Positions 18,409 to 24,600 of a DNA stretch of 24,600 nt are shown here, piece after piece (within the stretch, counting starts at the first letter, position 1; every line of letters begins with the position of its first letter). The notes below the pieces were generated by a model. The model was not told the DNA's origin. It ran no database searches and was given only the letters and a program-made list of their open reading frames with translations. A program made the translations under genes and the position numbers. The stretch lies in the IMG/VR virus record IMGVR_UViG_3300030104_002362, positions 21,879-46,478 of that record. One strand, written 5' to 3'. Origin of the DNA: a virus.

Positions 18409-20639
18409 ATTTTACTTTTTATTATTGTTGATTGAAATCCTTTATTATTATACTTTGATATATTTAGGTTTACTTTGGTTTTTTCTTTAACTGGAGTAGG
18501 TCTATATAAATGTCTATTGCAAGCCATTATAGCTAAACCAGTACTAATAGAAGCATCATGCTTTGTTCTTTTAGTTATGTCAAATTTAGACCAGTCGTAT
18601 AGTGACTCGTTAAAATACATTGTTCCATACGTACCATCACTCAATAAACCAACATGGTCGTTGATATATGTTTCAATAGCGGCAGCATGTGCCTGCTTTA
18701 TATCTTCACTAGAATTAGGTATTCCACCTACTTCTTTTTCTGCAACAGATAATTTATTCCAAATTTTATCTGGTCTGTTCATACTAAAACCTCTATACCC
18801 TCTTCTTTTAAGGTAATACAAAAGTCTAGGTTTATTATTCTCTGCTAATAATGGCATTCCATAAAATACTAATGCCATCAAAACATCTTCAAAAAATATA
18901 TCAGCTGTCTGTGGTCTTGCTATATATTCTAGGAAGAATGTATTAGCTGGAGCATCTTCCATAGAAAACTTAGTTAATCCATGCAAAGCTCCTTTCGATC
19001 CAGTACCGTCAACTGTTCCAGATATATCATATGAGTCACAGCCAAATGCTCCCATATGTTCGTTACCCGGGTACTTTGTACCATTTTTTATAATAACGTT
19101 ATTTTGTAGTTTTTGTCCTGGAACCCAGCTCACTTTAAACCTTCCATTTGGATCTGGATTAAAAACAACCTGAGTATCTTTAATTCCATTTACCCATTGA
19201 AAGTTACCAGTTGTTAATACTGAAGAATTTCTGTTACCTTCATTGTAATCTATTTGCTCGTATATCTTAACTAAGTTAAATAAACTATTACCTGTTTCAT
19301 CTCTAAATGCGTGTTCTTCAGTTCTAGGAAACTGACGGTAAAATTCGTTTAAAGCATCTTGATCGTCTTTCAAACCATCAGCTTCATTATCCCAATGATC
19401 TATAACTCCGTAATCTATTTCTACTCCATGTGGATCAAATGCTTCTTCTTTAGGAGTATTAAACACGGGTTGTCCATATTGGTCAATAAATCCTTCGTAG
19501 TTCCATTCCATAGGGATAAACAAAGAATATAATCCTGACTTAGTTTGTCCATTACGGTTTCTTTTTGAGACATTTGAGTTATTGTATAAGTTTTTAAAAT
19601 TATCACCCCCTTTATCTAATGCGTTGGAAGTTGATCCCATCATACACTTACCTATTACTCTACTACCTAATCGCAAACAAGTTTTTGTAACTCTCCAGTT
19701 ATTTTTTATATTATCAGGTCTTTCCCACTTACCGCTTTCATCATGAACTAACAAAGCTAGCTTTTCACCGTCATAACTATTATCACCTGTATTCTTCCAG
19801 TCAATAGTAGTATCAAGACCTTCCATATCATCTTGCTCCTCGTGTTCTCTCATTTTTCTACGAGTAAACTTTTTTGCGGGTACCCTGTAAGCGAGCTCGG
19901 ACTTTGGTCGGTCCATACCGTCCTGTATTGGCTTGAAGAAGAATGGATAATTTAAACTAATAGGTACCACTTTGTCTGTAAACATCTTTTTCGCATCGGC
20001 ACCCGTTTTAGATAATATACCAAATCTACTATCACTAGCTAATGTTGCTAAGTTAACAGTTTCAGCTGAACTCATAAAAGAAAAACCAGAACGTCTATTT
20101 TTTAAATAACACATCCCATAACTTCTCTTATCTGCTTTACAAGCTTCCCAGAATATAAAGAATAATCTATTTGCCTCTCTAAAATCTGGAGCGCCAACAT
20201 CTATCTTGCTCCATTGCAGATACATGTAGTGTGTTCCTGTTATGTAGGTTGGTTTCCCATTATTCATAAACCAAAAACCTTCCTCTCTTCTCTTAAATTC
20301 TTCATCTATATATCCATAATGTTTTTCTTTAAAATCATCTGGATACGTTTGCCAATCGAACACCGTTTTAATTCTCTTAAAATCAGAATTAGCTGGAAAC
20401 TGCTTCCACTTTTGTTCTGACTTTATTTTGCTACAGCTATATACTTCTTTCGGTTGTTTAGGTAAAGCTATTTGTAGACCTTGTATTTCAAGTACTTCAC
20501 CAATTTGACCGCTTTTACTAATAGAAACAATATCATTTTCTTTATTATAACCGTATTTCCATTTTTTAGACTTATTAAGCCTTTTAATAGTATTTGACTT
20601 TATAGGTTCTACAACCTTATATAATGTTTGTTTATACAT
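18405..20639 (-). CDS. terL: Terminase large subunit (packaging ATPase and nuclease)
   Basis: 744 residues. It packages concatemeric DNA through the portal and cuts it. The ATPase shows a variant Walker A, NRRSGFSF (181-188), where the usual GK[ST] lysine is replaced by Phe; a Walker B LALLVHDES (294-302, D300/E301); and a coupling motif GSTSN (335-339). The nuclease half has a candidate metal-binding Asp in AFGCDSYDISG (D535 or nearby), FFLEYIARP (E571), and a late Asp in RTKHDASIS (D695), consistent with an RNase H-like fold. The gene starts by a one-base TAATG overlap with the upstream small gene and ends in an ATGA overlap with the portal gene. Residues 1-95 form a basic, structure-poor leader before the conserved FDWQTYPDDFKE. 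TerL is secure from motif order, length and neighbours; the exact catalytic residues are proposals. Confidence 0.9.
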   Translation of the reverse strand: MYKQTLYKVVEPIKSNTIKRLNKSKKWKYGYNKENDIVSISKSGQIGEVLEIQGLQIALPKQPKEVYSCSKIKSEQKWKQFPANSDFKRIKTVFDWQTYPDDFKEKHYGYIDEEFKRREEGFWFMNNGKPTYITGTHYMYLQWSKIDVGAPDFREANRLFFIFWEACKADKRSYGMCYLKNRRSGFSFMSSAETVNLATLASDSRFGILSKTGADAKKMFTDKVVPISLNYPFFFKPIQDGMDRPKSELAYRVPAKKFTRRKMREHEEQDDMEGLDTTIDWKNTGDNSYDGEKLALLVHDESGKWERPDNIKNNWRVTKTCLRLGSRVIGKCMMGSTSNALDKGGDNFKNLYNNSNVSKRNRNGQTKSGLYSLFIPMEWNYEGFIDQYGQPVFNTPKEEAFDPHGVEIDYGVIDHWDNEADGLKDDQDALNEFYRQFPRTEEHAFRDETGNSLFNLVKIYEQIDYNEGNRNSSVLTTGNFQWVNGIKDTQVVFNPDPNGRFKVSWVPGQKLQNNVIIKNGTKYPGNEHMGAFGCDSYDISGTVDGTGSKGALHGLTKFSMEDAPANTFFLEYIARPQTADIFFEDVLMALVFYGMPLLAENNKPRLLYYLKRRGYRGFSMNRPDKIWNKLSVAEKEVGGIPNSSEDIKQAHAAAIETYINDHVGLLSDGTYGTMYFNESLYDWSKFDITKRTKHDASISTGLAIMACNRHLYRPTPVKEKTKVNLNISKYNNKGFQSTIIKSKI

Positions 20640-20914
20640 TATTTAGATCTTCCTTCTGCGAATCCTTTAAATGTGCTTTTCTTTTCTTCTTCAATAGGCT
20701 TTCCTTCTAGCATATTTTCTTCTTCGTGGATTCTGTTTAATATTTCAAACGCGTCGAATATAGCTAACTTTTTTGTTGCCGCAGCATTCTTCAGCCTATC
20801 AGCTGATATATCATCGTCTGAATCTACAATAGGTTCTTTAGCTACCTTAATTAATTCTTCAACTGCTTTTCGCCCAGCTTGGATTATATTCTTTTTCGTT
20901 TCCTTTATATTCAT
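20639..20914 (-). CDS. Putative terminase small subunit
   Basis: 91 residues, all alpha. The N-terminus is basic (MNIKETKKNIIQAGRKAVEE), the middle acidic (DSDDD, 31-35), and a helix ADRLKNAAATKKLAIFDAFE (38-57) continues to RIHEEENMLEG. It lies directly before terL with a TAATG overlap, the usual place of terS, and its helical character with a basic N-terminal helix is compatible with a DNA-binding ring subunit. No clear helix-turn-helix can be proven by eye. The start is placed at 20914 because the next Met (residue 68) would leave only a fragment, which makes the first 56 bases overlap the preceding gene in another frame. Another packaging-accessory protein is possible. Confidence 0.5.
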   Translation of the reverse strand: MNIKETKKNIIQAGRKAVEELIKVAKEPIVDSDDDISADRLKNAAATKKLAIFDAFEILNRIHEEENMLEGKPIEEEKKSTFKGFAEGRSK

Positions 20915-21437
20915 ATTTAATTGTAATAAATTTATTTAAAACCCTATACAGCCTTTCGTTGTTTATAATAAATTCATATTCGCTGTTTGGCTTAAATCCA
21001 ACTAGCTCACCTTCGTTAAATTTACCATCAGAGTATTTTACAATACCTATTAATGGTTGTTCTTTTTCAAGGTTAAAGCTATTGCTAGATTCTAGTGGTT
21101 TAACAAAACTATAACCGGGTGTAGCTTTATTATTATACAAATATATTTGATCTTCTGATATTATATACTTGTTATCTTTCCAATAAGATCTGCTATTTTT
21201 TTCCCTACCTTTAATATCGTGCCATCTTCTAAAAATATTATGATGAACTATTATTTCATCACCCACTTTAATAGGTGATGAAAATAATAATGGAGTAGCG
21301 ATAACTTTTGCTAATCTGTTTACGTATTGGTGGTTAAAGATTTCAGTGTTAAGTATTAATTCTTTTTCCCCAATCTTAGTAGAATTATTGTATCTTTCGC
21401 CGATAGGTGATACAATAAAGTCTTTATAAGCTCTCAT
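20859..21437 (-). CDS. GroES-like co-chaperonin protein, possibly tandem domains
   Basis: 192 residues. The first half resembles GroES/Cpn10: a start like a 10-kDa chaperonin (MRAYKDFIVSPIGERYNNST), RLAKVIATP (41-49) where GroES has its G-x-V-x-A-V-G strand, the signature-like PIKVGDEIIVHHNIFRRW (55-72), and an end YIISEDQIYLY (91-101) matching the final GroES strand. A second copy seems to follow: GYSFVKPLES (108-117), LIGIVKYSD (129-137), EGELVGFKPNSEYEFIINN (142-160), ERLYRVL. Phage co-chaperonins such as T4 gp31 replace host GroES to fold capsid protein, and position before the head genes fits that. No hydrophobic mobile-loop triplet is obvious, so chaperonin binding is unproven. The start overlaps the upstream stop as TAATG. 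The fold is likely; the chaperone function is inferred. Confidence 0.6.
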   Translation of the reverse strand: MRAYKDFIVSPIGERYNNSTKIGEKELILNTEIFNHQYVNRLAKVIATPLLFSSPIKVGDEIIVHHNIFRRWHDIKGREKNSRSYWKDNKYIISEDQIYLYNNKATPGYSFVKPLESSNSFNLEKEQPLIGIVKYSDGKFNEGELVGFKPNSEYEFIINNERLYRVLNKFITIKYEYKGNEKEYNPSWAKSS

Positions 21438-21661
21438 TAGTATTCTAAGTTATACTCTACTGATATAGCCATATTTTTGTTAAAATCTTTCCAAGGTATT
21501 ACTACATCACCCTTTCTAATATAAATACAGTACTTATCTTCTTCCTCTATTATATCACAAATTTTATGACCTCCATACACTTCCTGGTTTACAGCATAGT
21601 GCATGGAGTCATTTTTGTAGTCTTTACCTATAGTGATTTTTCTGATGATATTATTTTTCAT
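21437..21661 (-). CDS. Conserved small phage protein of unknown function (74 aa)
   Basis: 74 residues from ATG 21661-21659, beginning MKNNIIRKITIGKDYKNDSM and ending WKDFNKNMAISVEYNLEY. A longer frame opens at 21703, but its added 14 residues (a basic KKKIKKK run) are translated entirely from the end of the preceding gene, so the internal Met is preferred; it then overlaps that gene by 11 bases. The pattern GKDYKN-SMHYAV-Q, a short beta-rich middle (ICDIIEEEDKYCIYIRKGDV) and the terminal VEYNLEY recall small proteins of unknown function upstream of packaging genes in marine phages. There are two Cys (35 and 45), and no membrane segment. Its stop overlaps the GroES-like start (TAATG), so the two are probably translated together. 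Confidence 0.6.
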   Translation of the reverse strand: MKNNIIRKITIGKDYKNDSMHYAVNQEVYGGHKICDIIEEEDKYCIYIRKGDVVIPWKDFNKNMAISVEYNLEY

Positions 21662-21980
21662 CTTCTTTTTGATCTTCTTCTTTCGGCCAGTTAATAGTAC
21701 CATCTTCTAAGTTAACATCATAAGACCCATATTCTTTTTGTAATGTGTCCTGCAATACACTAACTCTATCTTGAGTTATAGATAAGTTATGAATCATAGT
21801 GTGTTTTTGAGATTCAATTTTACCTATATTAAATTGTAATTGATTTATAGTGTTAACTATTTGTTGCATTTGCTTTAAGTGTTCTTCTGAAACTCTTTCA
21901 GCTTTTACTTTTAATTCTATTTCTTTATCTTCAACTACTTCTTTAAAGTTTTCTGATTTTGTGTTTTCTTTTTTTGCCAT
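21651..21980 (-). CDS. Coiled-coil phage protein of unknown function (109 aa)
   Basis: 109 residues. Charged ends (MAKKENTKSENFKEVVEDKE; PKEEDQKEDEK) enclose a long helix predicted as coiled coil, from about 28 to 85, with heptad-like HLKQMQQIVNTINQLQFNIG and SITQDRVSVLQDTLQKEYG. A short YDVNLEDGTINW follows. I recall similar 'L-x-I-V-N-x-I-N-x-L-Q ... LxKEYG-x-V/D-I-N-L-x-DGTI' proteins in several Bacteroidota phages, with unknown role. It starts a cluster of four overlapping genes leading to terL, so an assembly or packaging accessory role is plausible but not shown. The start is ATG after AAATTAAATACA; there is no Shine-Dalgarno. The 38-base gap before it is only AT-rich. Confidence 0.6.
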   Translation of the reverse strand: MAKKENTKSENFKEVVEDKEIELKVKAERVSEEHLKQMQQIVNTINQLQFNIGKIESQKHTMIHNLSITQDRVSVLQDTLQKEYGSYDVNLEDGTINWPKEEDQKEDEK

Positions 21981-22018
21981 TGTATTTAATTTTATTTAAG
22001 TTATTAATTGTTTATTAT

Positions 22019-22639
22019 TTATCTCCATATTTGGAAATTTAAATCTTTCATGTAGATTACGGCACCAATATTGGGTGAGTCACCCGCAGCCTCATTCTGG
22101 CCTGTAAACATCTGTACATTCCTCGTCGATGCTATATTATGCCAATTGTTAAATTTAGCTAGAGCGTGACCTGAAGTGGATCTATCTTTAGATACTTCTA
22201 CTGATACGATATAATCTTGAGGGAGGTCTGGTGGATAAACGCCATCAAATAAAGAAGACTGACTGTAATTATACATCTTGTTTCCCCACATGTTAATATT
22301 ATCCGTCCCATCCCAATCACCATCAAGATAAATTTTATACGACATTACTCCTAAATCACCTTTCTTTCCAGCATAAAGCCCCGTAACTCCTATATCCTGT
22401 ACATCGAACTGAAAACCACTGAAACCATTGGCAGTCCAATGCTCAGTGTATGTTCCAGCAAGCCAGTCATTAGTAGATTCTCCAGGAGCATTTTGGCCAT
22501 ATTGAAAAGTAATACCACCTCTACCCAATATACTTTCAATTATAACGGGTCCACTTGCGGTAAAATCAAAAGTATAATCAAATACTAATTGCCTCATTTT
22601 GACGCCGCCTAAATGTAGTCCTAATCCATTGCTTAGCAT
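22019..22639 (-). CDS. Putative beta-rich structural protein (206 aa)
   Basis: 206 residues, beta-rich, with many aromatic residues and Asp/Gly turns (FDYTFDFTASG, YLDGDWDGTDNINMWG, NFQIWR at the very end). There is no signal peptide or membrane segment; M1-V13 is mildly hydrophobic with two Gly pairs. The start at 22639 is favoured over Met15 because it overlaps the stop of the preceding YGRW gene as TAATG, as at three other junctions here. The fold might be a jelly-roll or carbohydrate-binding-like sandwich, in keeping with capsid fibres or decoration proteins, but I do not recognise the family. The neighbouring small beta-rich proteins suggest a shared role on the virion surface. Confidence 0.6.
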   Translation of the reverse strand: MLSNGLGLHLGGVKMRQLVFDYTFDFTASGPVIIESILGRGGITFQYGQNAPGESTNDWLAGTYTEHWTANGFSGFQFDVQDIGVTGLYAGKKGDLGVMSYKIYLDGDWDGTDNINMWGNKMYNYSQSSLFDGVYPPDLPQDYIVSVEVSKDRSTSGHALAKFNNWHNIASTRNVQMFTGQNEAAGDSPNIGAVIYMKDLNFQIWR

Positions 22640-23010
22640 TATCTACCAAAATAAAGTATTACTTTTCCTTGGTCAATATCAACTTTAGTCCATCTTCCAT
22701 ATATAGTAATACCAGCTGGAAAATCATCGCCTGTATTTATAGGATCTGGAAGGTTAGTTCCTCCGTTGTTAGTTGTGCCATTCATGCCCACTGCAGCTTG
22801 GGTCCCAAGGTATGCTATACCAGTAGAACCATCTGCTTTAGTATAACCAGATGTGTCAGCCACTAATTCATTAAACTCACAAGTTTCAATTACTGTTATA
22901 GCAACTACAACTAATCCACTTGGTGGAGTAAAATCTATATCAGCGGTTCTTAGGTATGCACTACCTAATTGTCCAAATCCGTATTCTACTGTATTATCTA
23001 AATATCCCAT
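22639..23010 (-). CDS. YGRW-motif virion protein, paralogue 2 (123 aa)
   Basis: 123 residues. Shared with the 130-aa protein at 23592-23984 are FGQLGSAYL (12-20), PPSGLVVVAI (29-38), FPAGITIYGRWTKV (97-110) and a final YFG. The middle, residues 45-95, is variable. Proteins with 'PxGxTIYGRWT' ends are common in marine phages, and I recall them near structural genes; they may be small surface or fibre proteins. The two copies also share DNA (for example GCACTACCTA in both FGQLGSA regions), which points to a duplication within this lineage. One Cys is present (44). A 27-base AT-rich gap precedes it and the next gene overlaps its stop by one base. Confidence 0.65.
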   Translation of the reverse strand: MGYLDNTVEYGFGQLGSAYLRTADIDFTPPSGLVVVAITVIETCEFNELVADTSGYTKADGSTGIAYLGTQAAVGMNGTTNNGGTNLPDPINTGDDFPAGITIYGRWTKVDIDQGKVILYFGR

Positions 23011-23037
23011 TATTTAAATTTTAATTTTATTTTTTAT

Positions 23038-23592
23038 TTAATTACAAGCTCCAGTAAACTTACTCATAGTGCCGTTACCTACGTTTAAAACAATATCACT
23101 AACACTTCCGCATTCTGAAAAATCTGGTGTTATTATTTGCTTAGTATTGCCTTCGTCGTCTTTTACTGTAATTGTAACATCACTTAGTAATATATATGAG
23201 TTAGCTAATGGTCTGTCACCTGAACCAGATTGGGTAAAAGTAAATATATTTGTAAATGTCCCAGTAACATAACCAGAGGTTTGCGCATCAGATGTTTGGT
23301 CAAGCGTTAAAGTGCTACCGTCAAATGGTACTTGTTTAGAACCTATAACGTCACTCGCTATCCACATAACGAAACCAATTGGATCATTTCCATCACTATC
23401 AAACGGTACTGACGCTTTAAGACTACACTGTACACGTATAGTATCGCCAACTTCTTTTGTGCCTGTAAATACATTGAGACTCAAGGCAAATGAGCTATTG
23501 CCTGTTTGAGTGTTATTCCAGACTATTTTAGCTGCATTACACCCACAATTCACTGATGAAAAAACCAACCCCGATCCTATTCCTAATGCCAT
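23038..23592 (-). CDS. Putative beta-rich structural protein (184 aa)
   Basis: 184 residues with a Thr/Ser/Val/Gly-rich beta composition. It has three Cys near the start and middle (NCGCNAAK near 15-22; VQCSLKAS near 54-61) and two near the end (FSECGSV; TGACN as the last five residues). DSDGNDPIGFVMWIA (about 65-80) includes an Asp-rich loop. No signal peptide is evident. It starts by a TAATG overlap with the preceding YGRW gene, so the YGRW/beta-rich pairing repeats here as at 22639. A small fibre, decoration or receptor-contact role is inferred from location only; no family is recognised. Confidence 0.58.
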   Translation of the reverse strand: MALGIGSGLVFSSVNCGCNAAKIVWNNTQTGNSSFALSLNVFTGTKEVGDTIRVQCSLKASVPFDSDGNDPIGFVMWIASDVIGSKQVPFDGSTLTLDQTSDAQTSGYVTGTFTNIFTFTQSGSGDRPLANSYILLSDVTITVKDDEGNTKQIITPDFSECGSVSDIVLNVGNGTMSKFTGACN

Positions 23593-23984
23593 TACGTTCC
23601 GAAATAACAGATTATACCATTTGCACTACTAGTAGCTAATGAAACCTCAGTCCATCTACCATATATAGTTATTCCTTTTGGAAATTCCGTATCAGTGTCA
23701 ATTTTTTGGCCTCTACCATTATTTTGTGGACTACCATCACTGTACACACCATCATTACCGTTTGTTATACCTACAAAACTATCAAACTTATTGTTTGGCC
23801 CAGCTGTAACAGTATAATCAAGTGGAACTGATTGTTCTACTGTCATTATGTCCATTTTTAAATTGTCTAAAAACTGTATTGCTACTACAACCATTCCATT
23901 AGGTGGTTTTATTGAAAACCCCGCGGCCTGCAGGTGAGCACTACCTAGTTGCCCAAATTGATATGATACTTCTTGTGAATTCAT
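23592..23984 (-). CDS. YGRW-motif virion protein, paralogue 1 (130 aa)
   Basis: 130 residues, paralogous to the 123-aa protein at 22639-23010. The shared pattern is FGQLGSAHL (10-18), KPPNGMVVVAI (26-36), FPKGITIYGRWTEV (101-114) and ICYFG near the end; the middle (about 45-95) differs. The short length and beta-rich character with a conserved core and variable middle suggest a virion surface or fibre-tip protein. The start is ATG in AATAAATAAATTATG, three bases after the holin stop, with no Shine-Dalgarno. Family assignment is from memory of similar marine-phage proteins; the function is not established. Confidence 0.65.
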   Translation of the reverse strand: MNSQEVSYQFGQLGSAHLQAAGFSIKPPNGMVVVAIQFLDNLKMDIMTVEQSVPLDYTVTAGPNNKFDSFVGITNGNDGVYSDGSPQNNGRGQKIDTDTEFPKGITIYGRWTEVSLATSSANGIICYFGT

Positions 23985-23987
23985 AAT

Positions 23988-24410
23988 TTATTTATTATTT
24001 TGTTGTTCATTCTTTTTTGACGATCCGCCGAAAAAGAAATCGACTACCGTATTAACCTTAGCGCTCATAGCTCCAAATATTGTAGAGATAAAACTTATCT
24101 CAAATTCACCTAGCTCAATATCCCTCATTACAAAGAATTTAAACATCATGAAACTTAATCCAAAGTACGCCGCTGTAAATAAAGTCGCAAGTATTTTCTG
24201 AATGAGTGCATCGTCTTTATACATATCACGAGCGCTCTTTCTGTCTTCGACTTCTTGTTTGAAAGCTTCGGTTTCGGCGTCGAGTAATAACCGTCTAAGA
24301 GCGAGTTTCGCTTCATCTCTCTCTTTGTCTGTTGTAATAACTTTGTCAAGTATTCCTTCCGCATTATCTACTACTTTGCCGAATAAGCCACCTATAAATT
24401 TTCCTATCAT
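23988..24410 (-). CDS. Putative 3TM-type holin
   Basis: 140 residues. The N-terminus is short and Gly/hydrophobic (MIGKFIGGLFGKVVDN), followed by a charged helix with DKERDEAKLALRRLL (28-42) and FKQEVEDRKSARDMY (50-64). Two hydrophobic segments come next, about 71-95 (ILATLFTAAYFGLSFMMFKF) and 103-127 (ISFISTIFGAMSAKV, FFFGGS), and then a basic, Asn-rich tail. This arrangement, including the FFFGGSS end, matches my memory of the 3TM holin family from gene transfer agents and marine phages (Pfam GTA_holin_3TM). Such a holin would permeabilise the inner membrane for an endolysin. No endolysin is in the window; the preceding gene overlaps it as ATGA. Confidence 0.7.
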   Translation of the reverse strand: MIGKFIGGLFGKVVDNAEGILDKVITTDKERDEAKLALRRLLLDAETEAFKQEVEDRKSARDMYKDDALIQKILATLFTAAYFGLSFMMFKFFVMRDIELGEFEISFISTIFGAMSAKVNTVVDFFFGGSSKKNEQQNNK

Positions 24411-24600
24411 CGTTCATTATCTTTTATCATATCATCGATAGACTTATTCATTACCTTATCGGTGTATGATTGATTATTAAAAAATATACTCTTCTCAGAG
24501 GTTGGTATATCCTCTTCACCTAAGAGTATTCGGTAAATCCTACTAATTAAGTGCGAACACTTAAAGGAGGTTTTGAATACAGAGTATTTGATGGTTGTTC
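24407..24600 (-). CDS. C-terminal end of a gene cut by the right edge
   Basis: A frame is open from the right edge to TGA at 24409-24407, giving 63 visible residues ending MNKSIDDMIKDNER. The frame is the only one of the three minus-strand frames that stays open through the edge region. Its stop overlaps the holin start (ATGA), which is a strong sign of a real coupled gene. The visible part is Lys/Ser/Asn/Ile-rich with no recognised motif. Position before a holin allows a lysis-related or other late protein, but no function can be assigned. Confidence 0.55.
   Translation of the reverse strand, partial: TTIKYSVFKTSFKCSHLISRIYRILLGEEDIPTSEKSIFFNNQSYTDKVMNKSIDDMIKDNER

Noticed and set aside
18475-18816. 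A 113-codon plus-strand frame opposite the end of the terminase gene
   Set aside because: It is antisense to the TerL nuclease domain, with no plus-strand partner genes or recognisable motif.
24563-24593. AAAGGAGG on the plus strand before an ATG as a gene start
   Set aside because: The spacing to ATG is 20 bases, too long, and the opposite strand carries the open gene end.
1-24600. tRNA genes, CRISPR arrays, diversity-generating retroelement or integrase
   Set aside because: Reading both strands I saw no cloverleaf-like tRNA, regularly spaced repeats, reverse transcriptase or recombinase motif; the genes account for nearly all bases.

Overview
The window is a near-continuous block of tailed-phage structural genes. 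Every supportable gene lies on the minus strand, so transcription runs from the right edge to the left. The DNA is AT-rich. The best host guess is a marine member of the Bacteroidota, probably flavobacterial. Two things point that way: the tail protein carries Cys-rich repeats of the GCTDPxAxNYxP type, known to me from secreted proteins of marine Bacteroidota, and nearly all gene starts have an A/T-rich leader without a Shine-Dalgarno sequence. No host gene, tRNA, integrase, CRISPR array or insertion sequence is visible, so this is either a free phage genome or the late region of a prophage.

Layout in the direction of transcription: (1) 24600-22019 holds the end of an edge-truncated gene, a 3TM-type holin, and four small beta-rich proteins, two of which (the 'YGRW' pair) are paralogues. 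(2) 21980-20639 holds four small genes before packaging: a coiled-coil protein, a conserved 74-aa protein, a 192-aa protein resembling the GroES co-chaperonin (possibly two fused GroES-like halves), and a likely small terminase. (3) 20639-13228 is the packaging and head module: large terminase, portal, acidic scaffold, major capsid protein. (4) A 284-aa gene stands between two intrinsic-terminator hairpins at the head/tail boundary. (5) 12193-1 is the connector and tail module: a 53-aa CGC protein, two ring/adaptor-like proteins, a giant 2868-aa tail protein, and a structural protein running off the left edge.

The genes fit one late programme. Terminase and portal fill a capsid assembled on the scaffold, possibly with help from the phage GroES-like protein. 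Ring proteins close the head, and the giant protein would form the tail nozzle and host-contact surface. The order and motifs recall podoviruses of Bacteroidota, including the crAss-like group, but a podovirus assignment is inference: the window shows no tail tube, sheath or tape measure, and the rest of the genome is not seen.

Genes are packed tightly. There are one-base TAATG overlaps at 23592, 22639, 21437 and 20639, ATGA overlaps at 24407-24410 and 18405-18408, and a 56-bp dual-frame overlap at 20859-20914. No gene-free stretch exceeds 110 bases.
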